Notes: generated from the sequence alone by a model not told the origin. 8,895 bases of DNA from Dysgonamonadaceae bacterium (GCA_031287395.1 JAITTA010000205.1:1-8895); one strand, 5' to 3'; positions 1 through 7,607 are shown, counted from the stretch's first letter. Made by a program: numbers and translations.

Positions 1-293
1 TGTTTCCTTTGTCGTGAATTTTCTTTCTCAATTACATTTAAACATCGGTTTTTGATTGAAGCAAATAAATATGACTTGACAGAATGAGCATAATATAAAG
101 TTTCAGGATGTTCCCAAAGCATAATCATAAATTCCTGAACCAAATCCTCTGAATCTACATCTGATAAATATTGTGAAGCATATTCACAAAGAGGATAATA
201 ATATTTATAAAAAACCTCTTTATATGCATCAACAGAACCCTCAGAGAGTTTTTCTATGAGCATTTGTTCATATGTCCTTTGCACATCATTCAT
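1..293 (-). CDS. ECF-type RNA polymerase sigma-70 factor (C-terminus beyond window)
   Basis: The first 97 codons of an ECF sigma factor, read leftwards from an ATG at 293 and open to the window edge; an in-frame TAG lies directly upstream of that ATG, which fixes the start. The visible part is region 2: an N-terminal helix (EQMLIEKLSEGS), then the pattern AYKEVFYKYYYPLCEYA, then SEDLVQEFMIMLWE (about residues 48-61), the conserved D-x-VQE-F-xx-LW signature of the core-binding and -10-recognition helices, then SYLFASIKNRCLN before region 4. Such factors redirect RNA polymerase to a few promoters and are held inactive by a membrane anti-sigma factor. The FecR-type gene at 580 is the natural partner, and the STN-containing receptor at 1788 the likely signal source and target. 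It is transcribed away from fecR instead of lying upstream in the same direction. Region 4 is outside the window, so integrity cannot be judged. Confidence 0.93.
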   Translation of the reverse strand, partial: MNDVQRTYEQMLIEKLSEGSVDAYKEVFYKYYYPLCEYASQYLSDVDSEDLVQEFMIMLWEHPETLYYAHSVKSYLFASIKNRCLNVIEKENSRQRK

Positions 294-579
294 CTAACCT
301 GCAACTCTAAATAAGCTTAATCTTCCTTTACGGATAACAAATGTAGCAAACTATCCTAACGTATACAAATTTTATTTTAGTAAAATTTTTAATTCTTGTT
401 TAGGGTTTGGCTCTTTGAGAACTGTCTTAAATACAACCGGAGGAAATTCTCAATAAATTTAGTCGTTTTCTCGCAATGGCATAATCAAAATAAATTTTGC
501 TTCTGCTCATTACTTAACGAAAAAGTTCCTATTTACGTAGTAAAGAAATTCTTCCTTTGCATTATATAAAATTTATAAA
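294..579. other. Divergent intergenic region between sigma and anti-sigma genes
   Basis: A 286-base AT-rich region separating the leftward sigma gene from the rightward fecR. It contains the sigma promoter (338-369) and a perfect inverted repeat of 8 bp arms (AAATTTTA at 367-374, TAAAATTT at 381-388, 6-base loop) touching the -33 element. No convincing TTTG/TAnnTTTG pair is seen for fecR: the nearest TTTG motifs (496-499, 556-559) lack the TA and a correctly spaced -33. The fecR operon may therefore use an unrecognised, possibly ECF-dependent, promoter here. No RNA gene or small ORF is supported. Confidence 0.6.
338..369 (-). promoter_or_regulatory. Bacteroidota-type promoter for the ECF sigma gene
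   Basis: On the minus strand a -33 TTTG (plus-strand CAAA at 366-369) is followed after 20 bases by TACATTTG (plus-strand CAAATGTA at 338-345), a full match to the Bacteroidota -7 consensus TAnnTTTG. The -7 element ends 45 bases before the ATG at 293, leaving an untranslated leader of roughly 35-40 bases. This suggests the sigma gene is read by the housekeeping sigma factor and that its activity is controlled mainly through the anti-sigma factor. The assignment rests on consensus match and position only. Confidence 0.6.
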
Positions 580-1635
580 ATGATTGACGAATTCAATACA
601 ATCAATAATGACTCGGATTTCGATGCAGCTTTATTTATAAAGTATCTGCAAAGGCTCACTACTTCAGAAGAAACCCTTCTTGTTGAAAACCGGATGAATG
701 AAAATGAAGAGCATAAAAAAGAGGCCCGACAAATCGCCGAAATCTTTTTTACAAAACGAACTTATGATCGAATGGCTATGCGAAATGTTGATTTGGCTTA
801 TCACAAAGTTCAATCTCATTTCCAAAAGAAAAAAACACTCTCTTGGAAAAAACCTTTTTTGTATGCAGCAGCATCTCTTGCCGGAGCAATCATTCTTTCA
901 TCAACATCTATTTTCTTTATACAAAAAGAAGTTATACCCGGGAAGACAAATCTCGTCACTGTAGAAGCAAATCCGGGCATGCATTCCCGAGTTAATTTAG
1001 CTGACGGAACAATCGTATATCTCAATTCCGGCAGTAAACTTTCATATCCCGATCAATTCAATGGAAATGAGCGTAATGTGAAATTGGACGGAGAAGCCTT
1101 CTTTCAAGTTAAAAAAAATACTGAAAAACCGTTTGTTGTTTATACGAACGACAATACGGCTTCCATCAAAGTATTGGGGACTTCATTTAACGTACAATGT
1201 TTTGAAAATGACAATGAATTCACAACAACATTAGTAGACGGATCTGTTGACATAACAATAAATAGAAAAAATGGATCTACGACTTCGACTAAATTAACCC
1301 CTTCGGAAAAATTTGTTTTCGACAAGAATACCGATAAATTCACTGTTGGGAAAGTCGAAACAGAAATTGAAACCGCTTGGACAAAGAATCGCTTTATTTT
1401 CAAAAATCTTCCAATGCCTCAAGTATTGAAAATATTAGCATATAATTACAATGTCGAATTTATCATTAAGAATTCAACGATTGACACCTATCGTTTTACC
1501 GGGACTTTCCAAAGTAGACAACTACCTCAGATTTTAGAATATTTGAAGATATCATCCAATATAAACTATACCATGAGATATCCTCATTCTGAGGATAGTC
1601 TTGACATTAAAAAAACTCAGATTATTTTATATTAA
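580..1635 (+). CDS. FecR-family anti-sigma factor (FecR domain plus DUF4974)
   Basis: A complete 351-residue inner-membrane anti-sigma factor of the Bacteroidota FecR type. Residues 1-90 form a charged, helical cytoplasmic part expected to bind the sigma factor. One transmembrane segment lies at about 92-114 (PFLYAAASLAGAIILSSTSI onward). The periplasmic FecR domain spans about 126-226 with the recognisable stretches VNLADGTIVYLNSGSKLSYP, VKLDGEAFFQV and VLGTSFNVQ. The C-terminal DUF4974 domain, about 271-340, starts at RFIFKNLPMPQVLKILAYNY; this part is expected to contact the STN domain of the partner receptor. Length is normal for the family and the frame is unbroken. The ATG at 580 is preceded by an AT-rich stretch without a Shine-Dalgarno, usual in this phylum. 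It lies 152 bases upstream of the SusC-like gene and opposite the ECF sigma gene, so a sigma/anti-sigma/receptor relay is well supported by context. Confidence 0.95.
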   Translation: MIDEFNTINNDSDFDAALFIKYLQRLTTSEETLLVENRMNENEEHKKEARQIAEIFFTKRTYDRMAMRNVDLAYHKVQSHFQKKKTLSWKKPFLYAAASLAGAIILSSTSIFFIQKEVIPGKTNLVTVEANPGMHSRVNLADGTIVYLNSGSKLSYPDQFNGNERNVKLDGEAFFQVKKNTEKPFVVYTNDNTASIKVLGTSFNVQCFENDNEFTTTLVDGSVDITINRKNGSTTSTKLTPSEKFVFDKNTDKFTVGKVETEIETAWTKNRFIFKNLPMPQVLKILAYNYNVEFIIKNSTIDTYRFTGTFQSRQLPQILEYLKISSNINYTMRYPHSEDSLDIKKTQIILY

Positions 1636-1683
1636 AAAGAAAAATGCCTATGAAAGATCATCATTAAAAGAGATTAAAAAGAA

Positions 1684-1711
1684 ATGGGAAGATGCGTCAC
1701 CATCTCCCCAT
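1684..1711 (+). repeat. Hairpin 1 in the fecR-susC spacer
   Basis: ATGGGAAGATG (1684-1694) and CATCTCCCCAT (1701-1711) pair as an 11-bp stem with a single A-C mismatch around the 6-base loop CGTCAC. No T-run follows, so it is not a standard intrinsic terminator. Possible roles are partial attenuation, mRNA 3'-end protection of fecR, or a processing site that lets susC accumulate separately. The structure is seen; the role is inference. Confidence 0.6.
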
Positions 1712-1726
1712 CCCAAGAATTCACAA

Positions 1727-1750
1727 AGGCGAGCCGTTAAAAATTCGCCT
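1727..1750 (+). repeat. Hairpin 2 in the fecR-susC spacer
   Basis: AGGCGA (1727-1732) pairs with TCGCCT (1745-1750), extendable by one G-T wobble, with a loop of about 10-12 bases. It follows hairpin 1 by 15 bases and ends 37 bases before the susC-like ATG. No T-run follows on the plus strand. Together with hairpin 1 it makes this spacer the most structured non-coding stretch of the operon. Confidence 0.45.
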
Positions 1751-1787
1751 AAATACCTAATTATTAACTTAAGTACAATACAAAAGT

Positions 1788-4700
1788 ATGAGAAATTTAT
1801 CTTATTTACAAATTACTGCAAGACTAAAAAGCCTTGCTTGGTTAAAAAAAGTACCTCTATTTATGAAAATCACTTATTTCTTGTTATTTTTCATAGTGGG
1901 AACCACATTTGCAGAGTCCTATGCGCAAAAGGCTTCCCTGTCTTTGAAAATGGAAAATGCTTCTATTGCCCAGATCCTGGAAAAAATTGAAAGCCAGACA
2001 GATTTTCAATTTTATTACAATAGTAAGTTAATCGATTCCGAGAGAAAAACATCGATCAACGTAAGAAATGAAAATATCTTCATAACCCTTAATGACCTAT
2101 TTGAAGATAGTAATGTTAGTTATAAAGTTATCGATAAGGACATTATACTAACCCCGAAACAAAATGACGCACAGAATTCAAAACAAATTCCTGAAAAAAA
2201 GATTAGTGGTACTGTTAAAGATCGATATGGATCACCGCTAATCGGCGCCAGTGTTGCTGTAAAAGGAGGCAATGTCGGGACAGCTACTGATATTGACGGA
2301 GGTTTCTCATTAACTGTTCCGGAAAATGCAACATTAGTTTTTACTTACATCGGATATATTTCAAAAGAAATCAAGGTTGAGGATCAAGCATTATTTCTTA
2401 TCCAAATGGATGAAGATGACCAAATGCTGAAAGAAGTTGTTGTTACTGCTTTAGGTATCAAACGGGAAGAAAAATCATTGGGATATGCAGTTCAAGGAGT
2501 AAACGGAAATTCGCTTCAAACCGTAAAAGGAGTGGATATAAGCAGCTCTCTGACTGGAAAAATTTCCGGTCTTACAGTAAAAAACTCAACTGAATTTAAT
2601 GGCCGGTCTGTACTGGAATTACGTGGGGAAACCTCATTATTATTGGTTATCAATGGCGTTCCTTATGCCAATATGACTCTTCGTGATATTCCTGCCGACG
2701 ATATCGAAGACATCAGTATGTTGAAAGGACCGACTGCTGCAGCTTTGTATGGAGCTCGCGGCTCTTCGGGTGCCATCATGGTTACGACAAAGAAAGGGAA
2801 AGATAGAGGGCTATCTATTGACTTCAACAGCAATAACATGTTTACCGCAGGCTATACCGCTATTCCTGAAGTTCAAACTTCTTATGGACATGGATTAAAT
2901 GGTAAGATTGCTAACGACTATGTGTGGGGACCCAAATTGGATATCGGGCAAACAGCCATGCAATGGAATCCCAAAACAAAACAAAATGAAGAATTACCAT
3001 TGGTTTCCAGCGGTAAAAATAATTTGAAAAACTTCATGCAACAAGGTATTATTACCAATAATAATATCAGCGTCACGCAAACTGGCGAAAACGGATATTT
3101 CAGAGCTAATTTGAACTATACCTACAACAAAGGGCAATTTCCTAATCAAAAATTAAATATTATCAACTACTCTATGAGTGGTGAAATGAAAATCACTGAT
3201 AAATTCTCTTTAGAAAGCCAAATGGGTTATAGCCGTTCTTCTGCTCCTAATGTTTGGGGAAGCGGTTACAACAACCAGGGATATATTTATCAACTTCTGA
3301 TGTGGACAGGGCCGGATTATGATATCAGGGATTATAAAGATTACTGGATTGTTCCTCATGAAAAACAAAATTGGTTATATACAGCATGGTATGATAACCC
3401 TTATGTAATGGCTTATGAAAAATTGGTAGGCCTGGAAGAAAATAAAATGAACGCAAGTTTGGTTGCTAACTACAACTTTACAAAAGATTTGAAATTAACT
3501 TTCAGAAACGGTTATGATTACTACAAAGCGGAAGATGAAGTGAAAAATCCTGCCGGTATTTACTCTACTAGAGGACCTATTGTTCAAACGCTTAATAATT
3601 CTAATAGTTCTTCTTATGGCTGGAGCGGTAAAGGTTTGTATGGAATGAACCAAAGATGGGGACAAAGTTTGAACAGCGACTTGATGTTAAACTATTCAAA
3701 ATCTATCGGACAATTTGATTTTGATGTACTGGGAGGTGCTAGTTTATTCTACTTCCAAGCAAGAGAAATGGGAGCCAAAACAGTAAACGGACTGGCGATT
3801 CCGGGTTGGTATTCTTTAGCAAATGCCATTCCTTCAACAGCTGCCGGAGTTGATGCCATCGCAGTTAATTCAGGTAACTTCGAAAGACAAGTAAACAGCG
3901 TATATGGTAAACTGTCTATCGCATGGAACCATGCCGTTTATGTTGATGTTACAGGAAGAAATGACTGGAGTTCAACTCAACCCGAAGAATCCAGATCATA
4001 CTTCTATCCTTCTGTAGCTGGTAGTGTGATTTTATCTGAATTTTTCGATACCCCCCATTGGCTTGGACTATGGAAAGTCAGAGGTTCATGGACAATTGCG
4101 AAATCTCCACTGGGAATATATGAAAGCAATTTACCTTATTCTACAACTAATAACTGGGGATACATCAGTGCAGCACTCCCAACGAATTTGGCAGGGACAG
4201 ATCTGTTGCCTTCCGAAACTCGCACATGGGAAATCGGAACCGGAGCCTATTTATTCTCTAAACGCCTTTATGTTGATATAGCCTACTTCGATAAATTGTA
4301 TTATAATCAACAAACTTCTCAGGATATTGCTCCATCATCGGGATATGCAAAGACCTTGATCAATACAGATGAAACTTATGCTCGTAGAGGTGTTGAAGTC
4401 ACCTTAGCCGGAGATATTATTAAAAACAACACTTTTTCGTGGAATTCCATGATTAACTATTCTTATCAACACAGGTATTATGTAGATATTGATCCCGTTT
4501 ATTCTAAAAAAGACGAATGGACTCAACCTGGAAAGCGTATGGATTATTATGCTCAAACAGAAAAAATATTGAGAGACCCTGACGGAAATTGGATTCATGC
4601 AAGTGATGGCCGGGTGATGTTGGATAGTTACAGGAGGTTATATGGATACTCTGATCCTAAATTCAGCTTTGGATTTATCAATACATTCAAGTATAAAAAC

Positions 4701-5219
4701 TGGACTTTAGGTATCAATATCGATGGCCGCATTGGTGGTTTATTGGATAATTACATCTATGGGAAAATGTTTGATACCGGTTCAGCTCCGGAAACGGATA
4801 CTCAATATCGTTATGATGAAGTGGTGAACGGAAACAAATATATTGGTAACGGAGTGAAAATTGTTGGTGGTAAAGTAGTGTATGACACAAACGGTAGAAT
4901 TACTGAAGACTCACGCGTATATGCTCCTAACGATATTCCCGTAAGCTATCAACAATACATGAGATTGTATGGAAACTCATGGGAAAACCGAATACAGAAT
5001 AAGACTTTCATAAAACTAAGAGAAATGTCTCTTGCATTCCAACTTCCGAATAAATGGTTAGCCAATACAGGTATCAAAAATGCATCTTTTGCCATCACCG
5101 GACAAAATTTATTCTTGTGGACGAAAGAATTTAAATATTCTGACCCGGATATTGACAAAGAAGATATGAACTCTCCGTCACAACGAATGATCGGTTTTGA
5201 CATTAAGATCGGATTATAA
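1788..5219 (+). CDS. SusC/RagA-like TonB-dependent outer-membrane receptor with STN domain
   Basis: A complete 1143-residue SusC-like receptor for TonB-powered import across the outer membrane. The signal peptide hydrophobic core is at about 27-42 (KITYFLLFFIVGTTFA) with cleavage probably after ESYAQ. Then come an STN domain at about 49-122 (signal transfer to FecR), a carboxypeptidase-regulatory-like beta-sandwich at about 137-208 (KISGTVKDRYGSPLIGASV, TDIDGGFSL), a TonB-box-like stretch (LKEVVVTALGIKREE, 214-228), the plug at about 230-336 (ISMLKGPTAAALYGARGSSG) and a long beta-barrel. Length is usual for the family. The protein ends GFDIKIGL, without the terminal aromatic residue common in outer-membrane barrels. 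An in-frame stop at 1770-1772 limits the start to ATG 1788 or ATG 1863 (residue 26); the long N-terminal pre-sequence is common among STN-type SusC proteins, so 1788 is kept. It is followed after 36 bases by the susD-like gene. Substrate cannot be read from the sequence. Confidence 0.96.
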   Translation: MRNLSYLQITARLKSLAWLKKVPLFMKITYFLLFFIVGTTFAESYAQKASLSLKMENASIAQILEKIESQTDFQFYYNSKLIDSERKTSINVRNENIFITLNDLFEDSNVSYKVIDKDIILTPKQNDAQNSKQIPEKKISGTVKDRYGSPLIGASVAVKGGNVGTATDIDGGFSLTVPENATLVFTYIGYISKEIKVEDQALFLIQMDEDDQMLKEVVVTALGIKREEKSLGYAVQGVNGNSLQTVKGVDISSSLTGKISGLTVKNSTEFNGRSVLELRGETSLLLVINGVPYANMTLRDIPADDIEDISMLKGPTAAALYGARGSSGAIMVTTKKGKDRGLSIDFNSNNMFTAGYTAIPEVQTSYGHGLNGKIANDYVWGPKLDIGQTAMQWNPKTKQNEELPLVSSGKNNLKNFMQQGIITNNNISVTQTGENGYFRANLNYTYNKGQFPNQKLNIINYSMSGEMKITDKFSLESQMGYSRSSAPNVWGSGYNNQGYIYQLLMWTGPDYDIRDYKDYWIVPHEKQNWLYTAWYDNPYVMAYEKLVGLEENKMNASLVANYNFTKDLKLTFRNGYDYYKAEDEVKNPAGIYSTRGPIVQTLNNSNSSSYGWSGKGLYGMNQRWGQSLNSDLMLNYSKSIGQFDFDVLGGASLFYFQAREMGAKTVNGLAIPGWYSLANAIPSTAAGVDAIAVNSGNFERQVNSVYGKLSIAWNHAVYVDVTGRNDWSSTQPEESRSYFYPSVAGSVILSEFFDTPHWLGLWKVRGSWTIAKSPLGIYESNLPYSTTNNWGYISAALPTNLAGTDLLPSETRTWEIGTGAYLFSKRLYVDIAYFDKLYYNQQTSQDIAPSSGYAKTLINTDETYARRGVEVTLAGDIIKNNTFSWNSMINYSYQHRYYVDIDPVYSKKDEWTQPGKRMDYYAQTEKILRDPDGNWIHASDGRVMLDSYRRLYGYSDPKFSFGFINTFKYKNWTLGINIDGRIGGLLDNYIYGKMFDTGSAPETDTQYRYDEVVNGNKYIGNGVKIVGGKVVYDTNGRITEDSRVYAPNDIPVSYQQYMRLYGNSWENRIQNKTFIKLREMSLAFQLPNKWLANTGIKNASFAITGQNLFLWTKEFKYSDPDIDKEDMNSPSQRMIGFDIKIGL

Positions 5220-6380
5220 TCAATTTTATCCATTCAGATTAAAACAGAAATAAATATGAATACAAAATATTTTAAGATTAACACCATTGGAATTCTACTA
5301 TCAGTTCTATTTGTTACTAATAGCTGTGAAGATTTCGATGAGATGAATCAAAATCCGGATAAGCCTTTAGTGACAACTTCAGCCTGGCTGGCAACGGATA
5401 TGATAACTACGATTACGTCAAAAACGGCGATGCGCACAACCGGTTTCAAACAACCGTATAATCTGGCAAAATATGTACTTTGGACAGAGCTGCAACCGGA
5501 TTTACAGTATAATAAATTAGGAAGATCCAATTTCACAGACAAGTTAACACCTTTAAGAAATGTGGACGATATGATTCGTTATGCGACTACTCCGGAATTG
5601 AAAAACTCTTATACTGCATTAGGGCATTTTATTCGCGCATGGCAATTTTTCCAACTCTCCATGCGGGTGGGTGATGTTCCTTATTCAGAAGCTATTCAAG
5701 GAAACAAGGGAATTATAAAACCTAAATACGATACTCAAAAAGACGTATTTAAAGGAATTATTGCCGAATTGGATGCAGCGAATGATCTATTTTCTAAAGG
5801 AAGCAATATTCCCGGAGATTTTATCTACAATGGAAACATTGATCAGTGGAGAAGACTTAACAACAGTTTTGAATTGTATGTGCTGATAAACTTATGCAAT
5901 AAGACCGGAGATTCCGATTTAAATGTGGTCAATAAGTTCAAGGAAGTTGCTCAACGACCTTTAATGCGTGACTTTAACGATAACTTCGCTATCACATTCA
6001 ATGGTTCCAAAGGTTATTGTTATCCTTGGAGTAATACCCAAACAGACTTAAATGAGTTTACGATATACACCATGTTATCAACAACTTACATCGATCTGCT
6101 TAAAAATGCTAAAGATCGACGGTTGTTCTATGTAGCTGAACCTGCAGCATCTTTATTGGCAGCAGGAAAATCTGCTTCAGATTTTGATGCGTATATTGGA
6201 ATAGAGCCTTCTGATGAATACAGCAAGACTATTTCTCATAAAGATGATGGTTCTTATAGCGATCTGAATAAACGCTATGTCCTATCGGGAACGGCCGAAC
6301 CCGTAGGTTTATTGTGCCATTGGGATGTTCAGTTCATATTGGCTGAAGCTGCCGTAAGAAACTGGATATCGGATAACAAC

Positions 6381-6383
6381 TAA
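6381..6383 (+). other. Premature in-frame TAA in the susD-like gene
   Basis: The codon between DNN and YENGIKSS is TAA, in frame with both halves of the gene. A single substitution from CAA, AAA, GAA, TAT, TAC or another sense codon would explain it; no bases appear lost or gained. Confidence 0.9.
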
Positions 6384-6407
6384 TATGAAAACGGCATCAA
6401 AAGTTCT

Positions 6408-6794
6408 ATGAGATTTTATGCTAAATATGTTAGTGCGACTTACACTCATGGTGTTACATTAGATGATAGTTATATCGAGTCTTATCCGGCTACAGTAGCT
6501 CTTACGGGTAGTACAGAAAATAAAATTAAACAAATTATTTGTCAAAAATACCTGGCCGGATTCTTCCATAACGAATACCAGGCATGGTTTGAATTTCGAC
6601 GTACAGGCTATCCGGAATTTGTGTTGAATCCAAATACGAATTCAAATCCAACAGATAACACCAAATTCCCGACAAGATGGCAATATCCTCAAAATGAAAT
6701 CGATTATAATTCGGATAATTTGAAAGAAGCTGTTAGTCGACAATACAATGGTAGTGATGATTTCAACGGGATTATGTGGATATTACAAAAATAA
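6408..6794 (+). CDS. Possible re-initiated C-terminal fragment of the SusD-like protein
   Basis: The first ATG after the premature TAA opens a 128-codon stretch (MRFYAKYV to GIMWILQK) 24 bases downstream of the stop. It contains only the C-terminal part of a SusD-like protein, including HNEYQAWFEFRRTGYPEF, and has no signal peptide, so any product would stay in the cytoplasm and could not act as a surface lipoprotein. It is best seen as the distal remnant of the interrupted gene at 5256, listed separately because automated annotation would probably call it as a gene. Confidence 0.45.
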   Translation: MRFYAKYVSATYTHGVTLDDSYIESYPATVALTGSTENKIKQIICQKYLAGFFHNEYQAWFEFRRTGYPEFVLNPNTNSNPTDNTKFPTRWQYPQNEIDYNSDNLKEAVSRQYNGSDDFNGIMWILQK

Positions 6795-7008
6795 GATGAA
6801 ACGATATAAATTTATTATTCTATTATTTTCATATATACTGATTTTCGGAAATTTATCTGCAATCGATTTTCGTTTCAATTCCAATGGGAAGTTCAAGATC
6901 GCACAAGTGACAGACAGTCATATTATGGCCGATTCGATTGCCAACTCAAAGGAAACAGTAGATATGCTCAATCAAGTATTAGATGCAGAAAAGCCTGATC
7001 TCGTTATT

Positions 7009-7035
7009 TTTACCGGTGACATTGTCACCGGTAAA
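7009..7035 (+). repeat. 12-bp perfect inverted repeat inside the phosphoesterase gene
   Basis: TTTACCGGTGAC (7009-7020) and GTCACCGGTAAA (7024-7035) are perfect reverse complements around a 3-base ATT loop. It falls on the codons of the metal-binding motif FTGDIVTGK. The protein motif itself repeats Thr-Gly on both sides of Asp-Ile-Val, which favours symmetry, but the codon choices make it exact. Function unknown; it may be a by-product of the motif. Confidence 0.75.
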
Positions 7036-7454
7036 CCTTATAAAGAAGGATTTGAAATGGTAATTGCTCCTGTGATTGACCGTAAAATCCCTTATGCTTT
7101 ATTATTCGGAAATCACGATGACGAACAGGATTTAACACGCAAGGAATTAGCCAATCTGTTGATGAAATATCCTCATAATGTCAGCCAGTTGAAAAAGATA
7201 GAACCTGTTTCCGGATACGGTAACTATACACTGGAAATAAAAGGCCATCACGGAGATAAGGTACAAGCTGTCCTTTACTGCATGGATTCGCATGCTTACA
7301 GTACATTAAAGCAAGTAAAAGGCTACGGATGGTTTAACTTCGACCAGGTTGAATGGTATCGCAAACAAAGTGAAAAATATACTTTGAATAATGGCAAAAT
7401 GCCATTACCGGCTTTGGCTTTCTTCCATATTCCGTTGTTGGAATACCGGGAAGG

Positions 7455-7592
7455 ATAACCAAATTAAAAAATGGAATACGCGTAATCGAACTTACCGAAG
7501 GTAGCCGTAGTTTTGAAACTTGGATACGTTTAGATGATACAACAACAATCTACAAAGTAAAATATCCTGATGATCTATCTCCTTCAGAATAA
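7455..7592 (+). pseudogene. C-terminal remnant of the metallophosphoesterase in a different frame
   Basis: Read from 7455, the codons give ITKLKNGIRVIELTEG, then SRSFETWIRLDDTTTIYKV and KYPDDLSPSE followed by TAA. The NG-x-RVI-x-L-x-EG-x-R-x-F-x-TW pattern is the typical C-terminal end of Bacteroidota calcineurin-like phosphoesterases. The upstream part uses the frame starting at 6796, offset from this one, and stops at 7458. There is no start codon suited to independent translation as a protein, and the piece has no domain of its own. It shows the ancestral gene reached to 7592, only 15 bases from the end of the convergent signal peptidase gene. Confidence 0.8.
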
Positions 7593-7607
7593 CAAATTTA
7601 CAAAAGG

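Larger units (their letters stand above)
5256..6794 (+). pseudogene. SusD-like_2 lipoprotein gene interrupted by one in-frame stop
   Basis: Surface lipoprotein that normally caps the SusC channel and captures ligand. The signal peptide ends in a lipobox at LFVTNSC (Cys24), followed by the acidic stretch CEDFDEMNQNPDKP, whose N-x-NPDKP motif is typical of the SusD-like_2 branch of the SusD/RagB family. The helical body follows (ALGHFIRAWQFFQLSMRVGDVPYSE), then CHWDVQFILAEAAVRNW. After codon 375 (DNN) a TAA at 6381-6383 stops translation, but the same frame continues at once with YENGIKSSMRFYAKYV and runs to a TAA at 6792-6794 through the conserved C-terminal segment YLAGFFHNEYQAWFEFRRTGYPE. 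Counting through the stop gives 375 + 1 + 136 = 512 codons, a normal SusD length, so only one codon is altered. The product ending at residue 375 lacks the C-terminal quarter, including the helix carrying the QAWFEFRRTGYP motif, and probably does not fold properly. A sequencing error is the main alternative. It sits 36 bases after susC and one base before the phosphoesterase start. Confidence 0.9.
6796..7592 (+). pseudogene. Calcineurin-like metallophosphoesterase with internal deletion and frame change
   Basis: An exported phosphoesterase of the calcineurin-like superfamily, starting at ATG 6796, one base after the susD-like stop, with a signal peptide (MKRYKFIILLFSYILIFGNL, SA|ID). Metal-binding motifs are in order: AQVTDSH (Asp40, His42), FTGDIVTG (Gly74, Asp75), LFGNHDDE (Asn106, His107) and AFFHIPL (His211). 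Translation then ends after residue 220 (LLEYREG, TAA at 7456-7458). From 7455 to 7592 another frame encodes ITKLKNGIRVIELTEGSRSFETWIRL and on to a TAA at 7590-7592, which is the normal C-terminal strand region of the same family. The segment that should lie between, including the final GH-x-H metal ligands, is absent: by my recollection of homologues some 70-80 residues. An internal deletion of a length not divisible by three explains both the loss and the frame change. The product is almost certainly inactive. Intact, it would probably cleave a phosphate ester linked to the ligand of the SusC/SusD pair. Confidence 0.85.

Noticed and set aside
490..579. Housekeeping promoter for fecR near TTTG motifs at 496-499 and 556-559
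   Set aside because: The TA of TAnnTTTG is missing at both and no TTTG lies at the right distance upstream.
1601..1990. Plus-strand open frame of 129 codons bridging the end of fecR and the start of the susC-like gene
   Set aside because: It overlaps two well-supported genes, contains no recognisable domain and runs through the hairpin-bearing spacer; a shadow frame.
6748..6795. Earlier ATG at 6748 as the phosphoesterase start
   Set aside because: It lies inside the end of the susD-like gene; ATG 6796 begins a typical signal peptide one base after the susD stop.
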